Below, one piece after another: positions 1 through 8,727 of a DNA stretch of 64,000 bases (positions are counted from its first letter, which is position 1; each line of letters begins with the position of its first letter). Both the position numbers and the translations under genes were made by a program. The stretch covers positions 124,001-188,000 of the forward strand of contig NZ_VEWM01000063.1 of NCBI RefSeq assembly GCF_020662265.1. Direction: 5' to 3'. Source of the DNA: Psychrobacter sp. I-STPA6b (GTDB lineage Bacteria > Pseudomonadota > Gammaproteobacteria > Pseudomonadales > Moraxellaceae). Below the pieces are notes generated by a model. That model worked only from the letters and a program-made list of their open reading frames with translations, was not told the origin of the DNA and made no database searches.

Positions 1-83
1 GATATATGGCACAATAAACCATAACAAATTTTGAATAAAAATATTGATAATTGACTTAATTCACCTTTTACTAGGAAAAAAAT

Positions 84-1139
84 ATGTCTGCTAAAAGCAA
101 TCTAAGCATTGAAGACTTACTACGTTTTGCCCATAAACATAAAGCATCAGATTTACATATCTCTGCTGGCATGCCTGCTGTAATCCGTGTCGATGGTGAG
201 ATGATTAAGGTGAATATGCCTGTTATGGATCACCAAACCGTTCATGGGCTCATTTATGACATCATGAATGATAAACAACGTGCTGACTTTGAGGAATTTT
301 TAGAAACTGACTTTTCATTTGAAATTCCACAATTAGCACGCTTTCGTGTAAACGCCTTTAACCAAAACCGTGGTGCTGGTGCTGTTTTCCGAACCATTCC
401 ATCAAAAGTATTAAGCATGGAAGATCTTGGTATGGGGGATGTATTTAGAAAAATCTCCAGCTTTAAGCGTGGTGTGGTACTGGTTACTGGACCAACAGGT
501 TCGGGTAAATCCACCTCACTAGCTGCCATGATTGACTATATTAATGATACCCGTAAAGAACATATCCTAACCATTGAAGACCCGATTGAGTTTGTACATC
601 AGTCCAAGAACAGCTTAATTAACCAGCGCGAAGTACATCGAGATACACTCAGCTTCGATGCTGCACTACGCTCTGCACTCCGTGAAGACCCTGACGTTAT
701 TCTTGTAGGTGAGCTACGTGACTTGGAGACGATTCGTCTGGCACTAACAGCCGCAGAGACAGGGCACTTAGTTTTTGGTACGCTACACACCAGCTCAGCT
801 GCAAAAACCATTGACCGTGTGATTGATGTTTTCCCAGCAGCAGAAAAAGATATGATTCGTGCGATGTTATCAGAGTCTTTACAGGCCGTTGTCTCACAAA
901 CCCTGCTAAAACGTAAGGCTGGTGGACGTGTTGCCGCTCATGAAATTATGTTGGGCACACCAGCAATTCGCAACCTTATTCGTGAAAATAAAATTGCACA
1001 GATGTACTCAGCCATTCAAACCAGTGCTGGAGAAGGTATGATTACACTGGATCAAACTTTAAAAAACCTAGTTGCTAATGGCACAATTACCAAAGAAGTC
1101 GCTCGTCCTTATGCAAAACAACCCGAAGCCTTCTTCTAA
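84..1139 (+). CDS. pilT: Type IV pilus retraction ATPase PilT
   Basis: Hexameric cytoplasmic ATPase that depolymerises the pilus and drives twitching motility and DNA uptake. The 351-residue length is normal for PilT. An N-terminal PAS-like region is followed by a RecA-like core: Walker A GPTGSGKS at about residues 136-143, the Walker B stretch DPDVILVGE at about 202-210, a His box HLVFGTLHT near 228-236, and the PilT-specific AIRNLIRE motif near 293-300 that is needed for retraction. An AGGAAAA ribosome site lies just before the ATG. The pilU paralogue follows 101 bases downstream on the same strand, the usual pilT-pilU arrangement. Identification is secure. Confidence 0.97.
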   Translation: MSAKSNLSIEDLLRFAHKHKASDLHISAGMPAVIRVDGEMIKVNMPVMDHQTVHGLIYDIMNDKQRADFEEFLETDFSFEIPQLARFRVNAFNQNRGAGAVFRTIPSKVLSMEDLGMGDVFRKISSFKRGVVLVTGPTGSGKSTSLAAMIDYINDTRKEHILTIEDPIEFVHQSKNSLINQREVHRDTLSFDAALRSALREDPDVILVGELRDLETIRLALTAAETGHLVFGTLHTSSAAKTIDRVIDVFPAAEKDMIRAMLSESLQAVVSQTLLKRKAGGRVAAHEIMLGTPAIRNLIRENKIAQMYSAIQTSAGEGMITLDQTLKNLVANGTITKEVARPYAKQPEAFF

Positions 1140-1240
1140 GATTAGATAACTTAATAACTATCTGAATAAATAAAAGCAAAACCAAAAGATTCTTAACTTG
1201 ACATATAACTGATATATCACTCATAACAGCGAATAACCTT

Positions 1241-2392
1241 ATGGAATTTGATAAATTATTACAACTGATGGTCAAGCAAAATGGCTCTGACCTTTTTATT
1301 ACAGCAGATGTCCCTCCTTCAATCAAAGTGAATGGGCAAATTCATCCCATCGGTAAGACACCATTGACTGGTAAACAATGTATGGCACTGGTCACCAGTA
1401 TCATGACTGAAAGTCAAAAACAAGAATTTGCTGAAACAAATGAGTGTCAGTTTGCCATCTCTGATAAAAACAAAACGGCACGCTTTCGGGTCAGTGCCTT
1501 TATCCAACGAGATCAAGCTGGCATGGTATTGCGTAAAATTGAAACAAATATTCCAACTGCTGATCAATTAAGACTGCCTCCAATCCTAACCGAACTTGCA
1601 ATGAAAAAACGTGGCATTATTTTGCTGGTCGGTGCAACTGGTACAGGTAAATCTACGACCCTTGCAGCTATGATTGGTCACCGCAATGCCAACTCACGTG
1701 GACATATCATTACCATTGAAGACCCCATTGAATATGTCCATGAGCATCGAGGTTGTATTATTACTCAGCGAGAAGTCGGTATTGATACTCTATCGTTTGA
1801 AGCTGGCTTAAAAAACACCTTACGTCAAGCGCCTGATGTGATATTGATTGGTGAGATTCGTAACCGTGAAGTAATGAGCTATGCTATCCAGTATGCTGAA
1901 ACAGGTCACTTAGTCTTTGCCACACTACATGCGAACAATGCTAACCAAGCCATTGACCGTATCATTCACTTCTTTGAATCAGACCGTCATAGTCAACTAT
2001 TTATGGACTTATCGCTAAACCTGCGTGCCATCATTGCTCAGCAGCTGATTCCAACGCCTGACGGTAAAGGTCGTCGCGCAGCTATTGAGATTTTGTTAAA
2101 CACACAGTTAATTGGTGACTATATTCGCAAGGGTGAGATACACGAAATCAAGCCTGTAATGACCCGTTCTCGCGATATTGGTATGCAAACATTTGATCAG
2201 GCATTATTTGACTTGTATGAAGCTGGAGAGATTACTTATCAAGATGCCATCAAACATGCCGACTCACCCAATGACCTGCGATTACAAATTAAACTACATG
2301 GTAAAAATGCTGGTAAAAATATGGATGATGACATTGCTGGATTATCATTAGACATCCAACCTGAGGAAAATCAAGGTAACCGCTTAAGATAA
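1241..2392 (+). CDS. pilU: Type IV pilus retraction accessory ATPase PilU
   Basis: Paralogue of PilT that helps retraction under load in a PilT-dependent way. The 383 residues show the same two-domain fold: Walker A GATGTGKS at about 131-138, the Walker B region APDVILIGE near 203-211, and the His box HLVFATLHA. The C-terminus is longer than PilT and ends in an acidic, poorly conserved tail, as in the PilU family; the AIRNLIRE motif is replaced by QLIGDYIRKGE. It starts with ATG 101 bases after pilT and may be co-transcribed with it. PilU rather than a second PilT is supported by the order and the tail. Confidence 0.95.
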   Translation: MEFDKLLQLMVKQNGSDLFITADVPPSIKVNGQIHPIGKTPLTGKQCMALVTSIMTESQKQEFAETNECQFAISDKNKTARFRVSAFIQRDQAGMVLRKIETNIPTADQLRLPPILTELAMKKRGIILLVGATGTGKSTTLAAMIGHRNANSRGHIITIEDPIEYVHEHRGCIITQREVGIDTLSFEAGLKNTLRQAPDVILIGEIRNREVMSYAIQYAETGHLVFATLHANNANQAIDRIIHFFESDRHSQLFMDLSLNLRAIIAQQLIPTPDGKGRRAAIEILLNTQLIGDYIRKGEIHEIKPVMTRSRDIGMQTFDQALFDLYEAGEITYQDAIKHADSPNDLRLQIKLHGKNAGKNMDDDIAGLSLDIQPEENQGNRLR

Positions 2393-2414
2393 CATAACAA
2401 AGATACAGAAATAA

Positions 2415-2477
2415 TCACCCCGTCTCTATATCTCTATTTGACACTGTAACTCATAATAGAAAATAAAGACGGGGTGA
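2415..2477. repeat. 11-base inverted repeat with long loop, between pilU and fur
   Basis: TCACCCCGTCT at 2415-2425 is repeated exactly in inverse at 2467-2477 (AGACGGGGTGA), separated by 41 bases. It lies between the convergent ends of pilU and fur. The GC-rich stem in an AT-rich spacer suggests a transcription-ending or mRNA 3'-end structure, but the loop is long and no T-run follows. Confidence 0.4.
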
Positions 2478-2566
2478 CACCATATCAATAACAGTCTGAA
2501 TCAAAACCAGCGAATACACCAGTTAATTCATCTATAAATAATGCAAATACGGGGGAGTATTTACTT

Positions 2567-2998
2567 TTATTGAACCGTATCCTGACACTCTTTATCATCA
2601 CACACTCCATACAACACTAAAGAGTGACCGGACAGCTTAAAGCCATAATCAGCAGCAACTTTCTTTTGTTCCGCCTCAATAACCTCATTGTGAAACTCAA
2701 CAATCTTACCACAGACATCACAAACTAAATGATCATGATGTTGCTCTTGCATAATCTCAAAAACTGACAAATTGTTTTCAAAGTTATGACGCTCTACAAT
2801 ACCTGCCTGCTCAAACTGAGTTAGCACACGATATACAGTCGCTAGACCAACATCTTCACCTTGCTCTATCAGTGCCTTATATACCTCTTCGGCGCTCATA
2901 TGATGATTCTCAGCATTTTCTAACAACTCTAAAATTTTGATACGTGGCAATGTGACTTTCAAGCCTGCTTTGCGTAAATCTTGATTAGTAAAACCCAT
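2567..2998 (-). CDS. fur: Ferric uptake regulator Fur
   Basis: Iron-responsive transcriptional repressor, 143 residues, normal family length. The N-terminal winged helix contains the recognition region EDVGLATVYRVLTQFEQAGIV; the C-terminal dimerisation domain has the metal-binding string EQHHDHLVC, the CDVC pair, and a second CDDKEC pair for structural zinc. It is divergent from bamE, an arrangement conserved in Moraxellaceae and pseudomonads. I searched the divergent spacer for a clear Fur box and did not find a convincing one. Identity is certain at family level; Fur rather than Zur is supported by length, the His-rich motif and the bamE neighbour. Confidence 0.95.
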   Translation of the reverse strand: MGFTNQDLRKAGLKVTLPRIKILELLENAENHHMSAEEVYKALIEQGEDVGLATVYRVLTQFEQAGIVERHNFENNLSVFEIMQEQHHDHLVCDVCGKIVEFHNEVIEAEQKKVAADYGFKLSGHSLVLYGVCDDKECQDTVQ

Positions 2999-3144
2999 AA
3001 TCGTCCTTCTCGTCTATCAATGAATAAATTGTTATTGCTACAAATATTTTTAGTAAATAATGTCGTAAGTGGTAGGCAATTGCAAGTAAATAACGTATCA
3101 TTTAGTGATTGAAATTTTCTATTATCAAGTTGATGAGTGAATAT

Positions 3145-3552
3145 ATGAATACTTCTACACACCATATGACCAAAAAAACTTCTCTCATTACTGGTCGTCG
3201 ATTATTATCTGCCGCCTCATTAACATCCGTTTTGTTATTATCGGGCTGTTCAATGTTTGGTGTATATAAAATTGACTTACCACAAGGAACACCAATCACC
3301 CAACCTCAAGCACAAAAAGTGCAAATTGGTATGAGTCAAGATCAAGTATTATATCTACTAGGTAGTCCTGCTATGCGTGATACCCTAGCACCAAACCGCT
3401 GGGACTATTTGTATGACTACACACCTGGTACTTATGGCAAGCGTGAAGGCAAAAAAGCCATTCAGGGTGCATCACAACATCTTAGCATCTTCTTTGATAA
3501 CACAGGTCGTGTAATTCAAATTCAGGGACTTGAAAGTCTACCTAGTCACTAA
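3145..3552 (+). CDS. bamE: Outer membrane assembly lipoprotein BamE (SmpA/OmlA)
   Basis: Small lipoprotein of the BAM complex that inserts beta-barrel proteins. A basic N-region and hydrophobic stretch end in the lipobox LLLSGC, with lipidated Cys at about residue 35 from this start. The BamE domain follows (VQIGMSQDQVLYLLGSP, then NRWDYLYDY). The reading frame is open from 3109. I chose ATG 3145 because GAGTGA lies about seven bases upstream; ATG 3133 and ATG 3166 are alternatives, the last giving the most conventional signal peptide. The convergent rnfH downstream and divergent fur upstream match the conserved neighbourhood. Confidence 0.93.
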   Translation: MNTSTHHMTKKTSLITGRRLLSAASLTSVLLLSGCSMFGVYKIDLPQGTPITQPQAQKVQIGMSQDQVLYLLGSPAMRDTLAPNRWDYLYDYTPGTYGKREGKKAIQGASQHLSIFFDNTGRVIQIQGLESLPSH

Positions 3553-3564
3553 GTATATCAGAGC

Positions 3565-3627
3565 AAAAGGGCACTTTTACTGTAAAATTCTTAACTCTAT
3601 AGATATTTATACAGAAGTTGCCCTTTT
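3565..3627. repeat. Inverted repeat at the bamE/rnfH junction, possible terminator
   Basis: AAAAGGGCA at 3565-3573 pairs with TGCCCTTTT at 3619-3627; a T-run continues to 3630 on the plus strand. The right arm lies inside the 3' end of rnfH. It may end bamE transcription, but the loop of 45 bases is long for an intrinsic terminator. Confidence 0.35.
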
Positions 3628-3948
3628 TTTGCGTTTACGCATTGGATCAACACTTAAAGGACGATACACCTCTAAACGATCATCAGCATCCAACTGATAA
3701 TCTAAGGGTTGCTTCTGTGAGCAAACACCTACTCGCCAGTCTTTATGAATAATAGGTTGACCATAGTTCTGCTGACACCATACAGATAGTGCCTCGTCCT
3801 TATCCAACCACCCTGCCATCTGCAACGCACTATAAACTGTTGTTCCTTGTGGCACTTGCATTTCATGATACCACTGCTCACTGGCAGATGGTGCATACGC
3901 CATACTTATGGCAATCATAGCACTACCCATATCCACCATCCTTTTCAT
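3607..3948 (-). CDS. rnfH: RnfH family ubiquitin-like protein (RatB)
   Basis: Small beta-grasp (ubiquitin/ThiS-like) protein of unknown biochemical role, usually encoded beside bamE and ratA. The conserved core is visible: an early beta strand AISMAYAPS, then VPQGTTVYSALQMAGWL, VGVCSQKQPLDYQLDADDRLEVYRPL, with the typical DPM-R-KRK basic tail. The 113-residue reading begins MKRMVDMGSAMIAIS; the family normally begins just before the first strand, so a start at an internal Met (MIAISMAY) is possible. It is convergent with bamE, as in most gammaproteobacteria. RatA is not visible next to it here. Confidence 0.85.
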   Translation of the reverse strand: MKRMVDMGSAMIAISMAYAPSASEQWYHEMQVPQGTTVYSALQMAGWLDKDEALSVWCQQNYGQPIIHKDWRVGVCSQKQPLDYQLDADDRLEVYRPLSVDPMRKRKKRATSV

Positions 3949-4000
3949 ACAAAATAGCTTACCATAATATAACCATAGTCACGGCTATATGACTCCTCAC

Positions 4001-5131
4001 CTAACGCAAAAACCAACCCACAAAGCCTAATATCACCAATAATGGAACAACCAAACGTATGGCTACTCGCCATAGGTTATATGTAGCCTCTGAAGAGAAG
4101 TTTAATGACTTGCGCATATGACTGATTTTCATCTGCCAACCAGAGAATATCGCCAAAATTAATACCGCTATAAAGCTACTAATGACCAATAGCGTCAGTA
4201 ACAAAGACTGGGGACCTACTGCCACCATAATACTGGTAATAATAAAGCTGATCAGCAAACCAATCCAACGTCCAAACTTCACTGCCAACTGTGAACTGGC
4301 ATAGTGGATAACATATCCTGAAAGTATCACTACCCCAATACCATAAATAAATAAGGCAATAGGAGGCAATACCACATTACTCATTATCAAAGCAAAGATA
4401 CCAATGATTAGCTGAGTTACCCATATCGGAAATACTGCTTTACTGGCGATATACTGTATGCTGTTTTTAGTATCTTGAGCCACTGACAACTCTTGCTCAC
4501 GACCTTTAGAGAACCAATACAGACCAGTACCTGCACCCACACTCACCAGTGCCATCATCACTGCACTTGCCCACTCATTTAAGTTCGTTTCTGTCATTGT
4601 AAAAGGTGGGATTAGACCATCTGTACCAGTGCTAATGCCCGCCCATAGTAAAGCAGCAATAATACAAACCAGTCCTAGTAATAATAATTGCTCAGCTAAC
4701 AAACTTAATAGCGTTACAATTACAACAAGACCCACTGCCAATGCAAAAGCAGGCACATTAATCTGTAACCCCATCAGCTCAGTGCTGGCCAACAAATCTT
4801 GACTTAAAGAGACGATACTTAATGAGGCAATCAATACTGACAACCAAACAGATAACCAAGAAAATCCACGCCACATCGGGCTAGCATCTGCCTCACGCGT
4901 TAACTTCTGCATCCCAGAAAAAGGAGACTGATGACTACGATATGCCAGCCCAACTTCTGCAAATATTACAGGTAGACCAACCACTACCATTGCAAGTAGC
5001 CATAATATCCAAAAATCAATCTGTCCAGATGGACTGGGGACAAACCAATGAAATAGTAATAATGGCAAAATAGCAGCAACTAATAGGGGAGCAAATGTTC
5101 GCATAGAGATATCCAAATAGCGATTAGGCAA
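4001..5131 (-). CDS. SNF-like sodium-dependent transporter, short and divergent
   Basis: Integral inner-membrane protein of 376 residues with about ten to eleven hydrophobic segments. The early stretch VGLPVIFAEVGLAYRSHQS, followed by an amphipathic loop and SPMWRGFSWLSVW, resembles the conserved first-core region of bacterial neurotransmitter:sodium symporters (SNF family), where a GxPxxxxE motif and a following WR..GW element occur. The protein is shorter than the usual 440-500 residues and lacks the standard N-terminal unwound first helix with its NPW-like residues, so sodium coupling and substrate are uncertain. It stands alone, with the cytochrome c4 gene upstream on the same strand behind a terminator. 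Confidence 0.5.
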   Translation of the reverse strand: MPNRYLDISMRTFAPLLVAAILPLLLFHWFVPSPSGQIDFWILWLLAMVVVGLPVIFAEVGLAYRSHQSPFSGMQKLTREADASPMWRGFSWLSVWLSVLIASLSIVSLSQDLLASTELMGLQINVPAFALAVGLVVIVTLLSLLAEQLLLLGLVCIIAALLWAGISTGTDGLIPPFTMTETNLNEWASAVMMALVSVGAGTGLYWFSKGREQELSVAQDTKNSIQYIASKAVFPIWVTQLIIGIFALIMSNVVLPPIALFIYGIGVVILSGYVIHYASSQLAVKFGRWIGLLISFIITSIMVAVGPQSLLLTLLVISSFIAVLILAIFSGWQMKISHMRKSLNFSSEATYNLWRVAIRLVVPLLVILGFVGWFLR

Positions 5132-5473
5132 AATTTATTTTATATATTCCTATATATAAAATTATATTGAATGGTAGATAAAATATATCCCATTATAATG
5201 GCATAAATAACTATCAAGAAAAAAGTAGATAACGACAAAAAACCCCGAAAACGGGGTTCTTGTCATTAATATCATTATATTATAAATATATTAACAGTCA
5301 GCATTATAGATATAACAGCTTATATGACCCATATCACATCCATACACAGTAAAAAGTGTCTCTCACTCAAATACTGGCAATTTATTAAACTTCACTATTA
5401 TCAATATAAACGAACTATATATTGCTTATACTTGATACAAAAGATGCTAAGTCATACAAAACCATATGCTCTA
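5132..5473. other. Intergenic region between transporter and cytochrome c4
   Basis: Contains the strong minus-strand terminator at 5241-5258 (listed separately) and otherwise AT-rich sequence. The part nearest 5132 presumably carries the transporter promoter. I see no gene here. Confidence 0.6.
5241..5258 (-). terminator. Rho-independent terminator of the cytochrome c4 gene
   Basis: AACCCCG (5241-5247) and CGGGGTT (5252-5258) form a perfect seven-pair stem with a four-base loop; on the minus strand the stem is followed by a T-run. It ends transcription of the cytochrome c4 gene about 215 bases beyond its stop. Confidence 0.85.
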
Positions 5474-6139
5474 TTAATGCACAGCACTTAAATATTCAGA
5501 TAGTATCTTGATATCATTATCTGATAGTTTCGATGCAACTGTCTGCATCATACCTTTTTGACCTTCTTTTTCAGAATCATTGGTACGAGTCTGGTCTTTT
5601 GTGACATCATCCTCACGACCTGCAGCACGGAACATTTTTAGCTGAATACCAATATATTCAGCATGTTGTCCACCCAAACGTGGGAAAGCAGCATAAGCAT
5701 TACCACCTGCTTTTGGTCCATGACAACCAGAACAAGGGATGACACCTCGTGTACTGTCTCCACCCAAGAACAGCTTGGTTGCTGCTTGTGTGGTTGCGGG
5801 GTTACCATATGTCACACCCCAAGGTGCTTGTTCAGAATAATATCCAGCCACATTTGCAATGTCTTGTTGAGACAGTCCGGCTACCTGAGCTTCCATGATA
5901 CCGTTATGACGACGACCCGTTCTAAAGTCCATAAGCTGTTTATATAGATATCGGACATTTTGTCCACCTAAATTTGGCTGAGTAGGGACTACGCTTACGC
6001 CGTTGAGACCATGACAGGCTGCACAGACTTGCTCGGCTGTTGCCTGACCGGCATTAACGTCATATTCAGGGACAATGATGACCGCATGGGCGCTGAAACT
6101 GGCAATAAACAAGCTGGTGGCAGCGAGCAACTTTTTCAT
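5474..6139 (-). CDS. Diheme cytochrome c4
   Basis: Periplasmic two-heme electron carrier, typically feeding terminal oxidases. A signal peptide (MKKLLAATSLFIASFSAHA) precedes two homologous heme domains: CAACH at residues 39-43 and CSGCH at 136-140. Candidate axial methionines are M82 (GIMEAQ) and one in KGMMQTVAS. The 221-residue length fits the c4 family. A terminator follows. It is transcribed in the same direction as the cytochrome c5 gene 360 bases upstream, probably from its own promoter. The gene is followed by the SNF-like transporter, with no obvious functional link. Confidence 0.93.
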   Translation of the reverse strand: MKKLLAATSLFIASFSAHAVIIVPEYDVNAGQATAEQVCAACHGLNGVSVVPTQPNLGGQNVRYLYKQLMDFRTGRRHNGIMEAQVAGLSQQDIANVAGYYSEQAPWGVTYGNPATTQAATKLFLGGDSTRGVIPCSGCHGPKAGGNAYAAFPRLGGQHAEYIGIQLKMFRAAGREDDVTKDQTRTNDSEKEGQKGMMQTVASKLSDNDIKILSEYLSAVH

Positions 6140-6244
6140 CGATACGAATCCTACTAACGAGAGGTAGGTACTTATCCACTATAAACAAGCGCAATAACAC
6201 ACGGATATGACAAACTAATGCAAGGTCATACTACGATAAACCAC

Positions 6245-6260
6245 CTTGTTATATAACAAG
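6245..6260. promoter_or_regulatory. Perfect 16-base palindrome upstream of cytochrome c4
   Basis: CTTGTTATATAACAAG reads identically on both strands and lies about 105 bases before the cytochrome c4 start. Its symmetry suggests a dimeric-regulator operator. I do not recognise the regulator. Confidence 0.4.
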
Positions 6261-6432
6261 CTAAATAACAAAATGACTGTTTATCATCTTTGGTGCTGCC
6301 ACTTGAGAGTGAAGTACCTACTATGAATGAGGTTTTATTTAACCGTTATTATAGCAACAGTTGGGTAAAAATAGCTACTCATCTATTTACCGATGCGTTC
6401 TCTATCTGATGTAATTTTTACCATTTACTAGA

Positions 6433-6457
6433 AAAACCCTGTAAACAGCAGGGTTTT
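6433..6457 (-). terminator. Rho-independent terminator of the cytochrome c5 gene
   Basis: AAAACCCTG (6433-6441) pairs with CAGGGTTTT (6449-6457), loop of seven, followed on the minus strand by further T residues. It lies about 45 bases past the cytochrome c5 stop. Confidence 0.8.
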
Positions 6458-6499
6458 CAGTAATTTTTAAAATTGTGACTCAGTTGTCTATTCAGTTAC

Positions 6500-6898
6500 C
6501 TATTGTGCTTTCGGTTTCATCATATATTCAATCAGTTGTTGATACTGCTGGTCTGAACAATCACTACATAGCCCACCTGCTGGCATCTGAGTCATACCAT
6601 TTTTCACTGAATTTACCAGTCCTGCCATACCTTTTTTGTCTTCAAGACGCTTCCAGACAGCAACATCACCTGTTTTTGGTGCATTAAGCGCACCTGTGTC
6701 ATGGCATGTCGCACAGCTATCTGCATAAATAGTGGCAATATCATTTGCTGCTTGACTATTACCAACCATACCTATGGTTAATAATAAAAATATACTCAAA
6801 GTGGCTAGTGGTTTTGGCTTCATCATTGTCATTTTGGAAGAAGTTGCCTGAGCCATCTTCTGCCATAATGTACAGTGACGCAATGAGTTGGTCATCAT
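6500..6898 (-). CDS. Cytochrome c5-like monoheme cytochrome
   Basis: Small c-type cytochrome. One heme motif CATCH at residues 62-66 is followed by GALNAPKTGDVAVW, then the c5-type GGLCSDCSDQQYQQLIEYM with the extra Cys pair that forms the family's disulfide. The N-terminus contains a hydrophobic segment (PLATLSIFLLLTIGMVG) ending near NSQA, a signal peptide. The start at 6898 is supported by AAGGA nine bases upstream but gives a long N-region; an internal Met near residue 23-26 gives a conventional one. It is periplasmic or membrane-anchored if the signal is not cut. Nearby cytochrome c4 suggests a shared respiratory role. Confidence 0.88.
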   Translation of the reverse strand: MMTNSLRHCTLWQKMAQATSSKMTMMKPKPLATLSIFLLLTIGMVGNSQAANDIATIYADSCATCHDTGALNAPKTGDVAVWKRLEDKKGMAGLVNSVKNGMTQMPAGGLCSDCSDQQYQQLIEYMMKPKAQ

Positions 6899-7297
6899 AG
6901 TAGGTATTCCTTATCTTTATCCGGCTTTATCATCACACAAGTTACAATAAGCACTATTGCTACCTTGTGGTATAAACCCACTTTTTTACAACCTGACTAT
7001 GTATTAATCATTTAGAGTATTAATAAGTTAGATTGTAAGTTAGTGTACGGATATTCACCTAACTCTATTATGATGTATATTTAAAAAATTTCAATGAAAT
7101 ATCTGTATAAGTTTTACTTAACTACACTACAACCCCACTAACTCACTCACCTTATAAACTTTATAAGAAGTCAACTACGATTACATCTTCATAATTTAGT
7201 CAAAAGCAAACCCAAAAGATTGTTATAATAGAATTTGTTGCTAATAAACAACATCCACCATTAAAACAGTAAAACCCTTTATCTACTGAGACACCTC
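6899..7297. other. Divergent spacer between cytochrome c5 and engB
   Basis: AT-rich spacer of 399 bases between divergently transcribed genes; it must hold both promoters. I see no gene, stable hairpin or recognisable operator. Confidence 0.5.
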
Positions 7298-7936
7298 ATG
7301 ACTGAACAACTCTCTGCTTCTAATACCTCACTGTCAGCACGCCAGCGCTTGCAACAAACGGAATTTATGCTCTCTGCACCAACTTTTCGTTTATGCCCTG
7401 ACGATGCTGGTTATGAAGTGGCCTTTGCAGGGCGCTCAAATGCAGGGAAGTCTTCTGCTATCAATGCACTAACCAATCAGCGTCAACTTGCACGGTCTTC
7501 AAAAACACCTGGGCGCACACAAATGATTAACTTTTTTCGTATTGGTGCTGATGATACCCGCTTGGTTGATTTACCCGGTTATGGTTATGCTGCTGTTCCT
7601 TTAGAGATGAAAAAAGAATGGCAAGTTGAGCTAGAGGAATACCTAGTCTCTCGGCAAAGCCTGACTGGATTGGTACTGCTAACAGATATTCGCCATCCAC
7701 TCAAATTTTTTGATGAGCAGATGCTACACTGGGCAAAAGATGGAGAGTTACCCGTACATGTGTTACTGACAAAGGCAGATAAACTTAAATATGGTGCTGC
7801 CAAAAATACATTGCTCAAAACAAAAAAACAATTAGATAAATTACAGCTTCCTTGCAGTATCCAATTATTTTCTGCATTGAAAAAAGAAGGCATTGATGAA
7901 TTGGCAGAAGTCATGGGTGGCTGGTTAGAGTTTTAA
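7298..7936 (+). CDS. engB: Ribosome biogenesis GTPase EngB (YihA/YsxC)
   Basis: Essential GTPase for 50S subunit assembly. G1 GRSNAGKS at 45-52, G3 DLPGYG at 91-96 and G4 TKAD at 158-161 are all present, with the conserved [12 protein letters not shown] switch I region at 69-80 and the family stretch TDIRHPLK near 129-136. The 212-residue length is typical. In pseudomonads and Moraxellaceae it is divergent from a cytochrome c gene, as here. Confidence 0.96.
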   Translation: MTEQLSASNTSLSARQRLQQTEFMLSAPTFRLCPDDAGYEVAFAGRSNAGKSSAINALTNQRQLARSSKTPGRTQMINFFRIGADDTRLVDLPGYGYAAVPLEMKKEWQVELEEYLVSRQSLTGLVLLTDIRHPLKFFDEQMLHWAKDGELPVHVLLTKADKLKYGAAKNTLLKTKKQLDKLQLPCSIQLFSALKKEGIDELAEVMGGWLEF

Positions 7937-7982
7937 CCAGCTAGCTAACTTATATAAACCATAAACAGTAATGATACATAAG

Positions 7983-8672
7983 TTATGATTGTGACGGCTG
8001 TAACAATAACTGCGCTAACTGCTCAGGTGTATCGACTTGGTAGGTTGGATGTTCTTGTGTCAATACTTGCGCCTGCCCTGCACCATAATTGACAGCAATG
8101 GCAGTCATGCCTAAAGCATTCGCCATTTGTAAATCATGTACACTATCACCAATAAATACCGCATCACTAACTTCATGTCCTGTTGTTGCTAAAATATCTT
8201 TCAACATTTGTGGGTCAGGTTTAGAGCCAGACTCGTCTGCACAGCGTGTCATCACAAAATAATGCTCACTACCACTATCATCTAATACGCGCTGTAGCCC
8301 TACCCGTTTTTTCCCTGTTGCCACTGCAAGCTGTTTACCTTGAGCTTTTAGTTGTGCCAACATATCTTCAATTCCTGTAAAAAATGGACTGCTGGCACTG
8401 TTAGCAATGTAGTAATCTGCATAACTTTGGACAATCTTTTGATGCTCTTCACTATTGGCTTGTGGATACAAAATCTCAATACCTTTAATCAGACTCAAGC
8501 CAATGATGTCTTTTATCGCTTCATCACTGCTACTAAAGCCATTGGCTTCACCAGCAATGTGCATTGATTTAACAATTAAACCAATAGAATCCATTAGCGT
8601 ACCGTCCCAATCAAAAATGATTAGCGACTTCTGGCTTAAATCATGTGTTTGTTCAGTCGAAGTTTTTATCAT
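7983..8672 (-). CDS. HAD-superfamily phosphatase (Gph-like)
   Basis: Cytoplasmic phosphatase of HAD subfamily IA. Motif I FDWDGTLMDS has nucleophile D21 and acid D23; motif II lies at VATGKK, motif III at SKPDPQM, and motif IV at VFIGDSVHDLQMA. A helical cap lies between motifs I and II. It sits 55 bases downstream of rluC on the same strand, a common pairing in pseudomonads. Substrate cannot be told from sequence: phosphoglycolate phosphatase or a nucleotide/pyrophosphatase activity are both possible. Confidence 0.85.
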   Translation of the reverse strand: MIKTSTEQTHDLSQKSLIIFDWDGTLMDSIGLIVKSMHIAGEANGFSSSDEAIKDIIGLSLIKGIEILYPQANSEEHQKIVQSYADYYIANSASSPFFTGIEDMLAQLKAQGKQLAVATGKKRVGLQRVLDDSGSEHYFVMTRCADESGSKPDPQMLKDILATTGHEVSDAVFIGDSVHDLQMANALGMTAIAVNYGAGQAQVLTQEHPTYQVDTPEQLAQLLLQPSQS

Positions 8673-8727
8673 TATGGCATCACACTCTATTTTCTATGGT
8701 CAATTCAAAACGATATTGGTACGCTGT

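Larger units (their letters stand above)
6140..6499. other. Intergenic region between cytochrome c4 and c5 genes
   Basis: Holds the c5 terminator at 6433-6457 and a 16-base palindrome at 6245-6260, both listed separately. The cytochrome c4 promoter must lie here; no coding sequence is apparent. Confidence 0.6.

Noticed and set aside
2999-3144. Fur box in the fur-bamE spacer
   Set aside because: AT-rich stretches resemble parts of the consensus but none has the 19-base symmetry.
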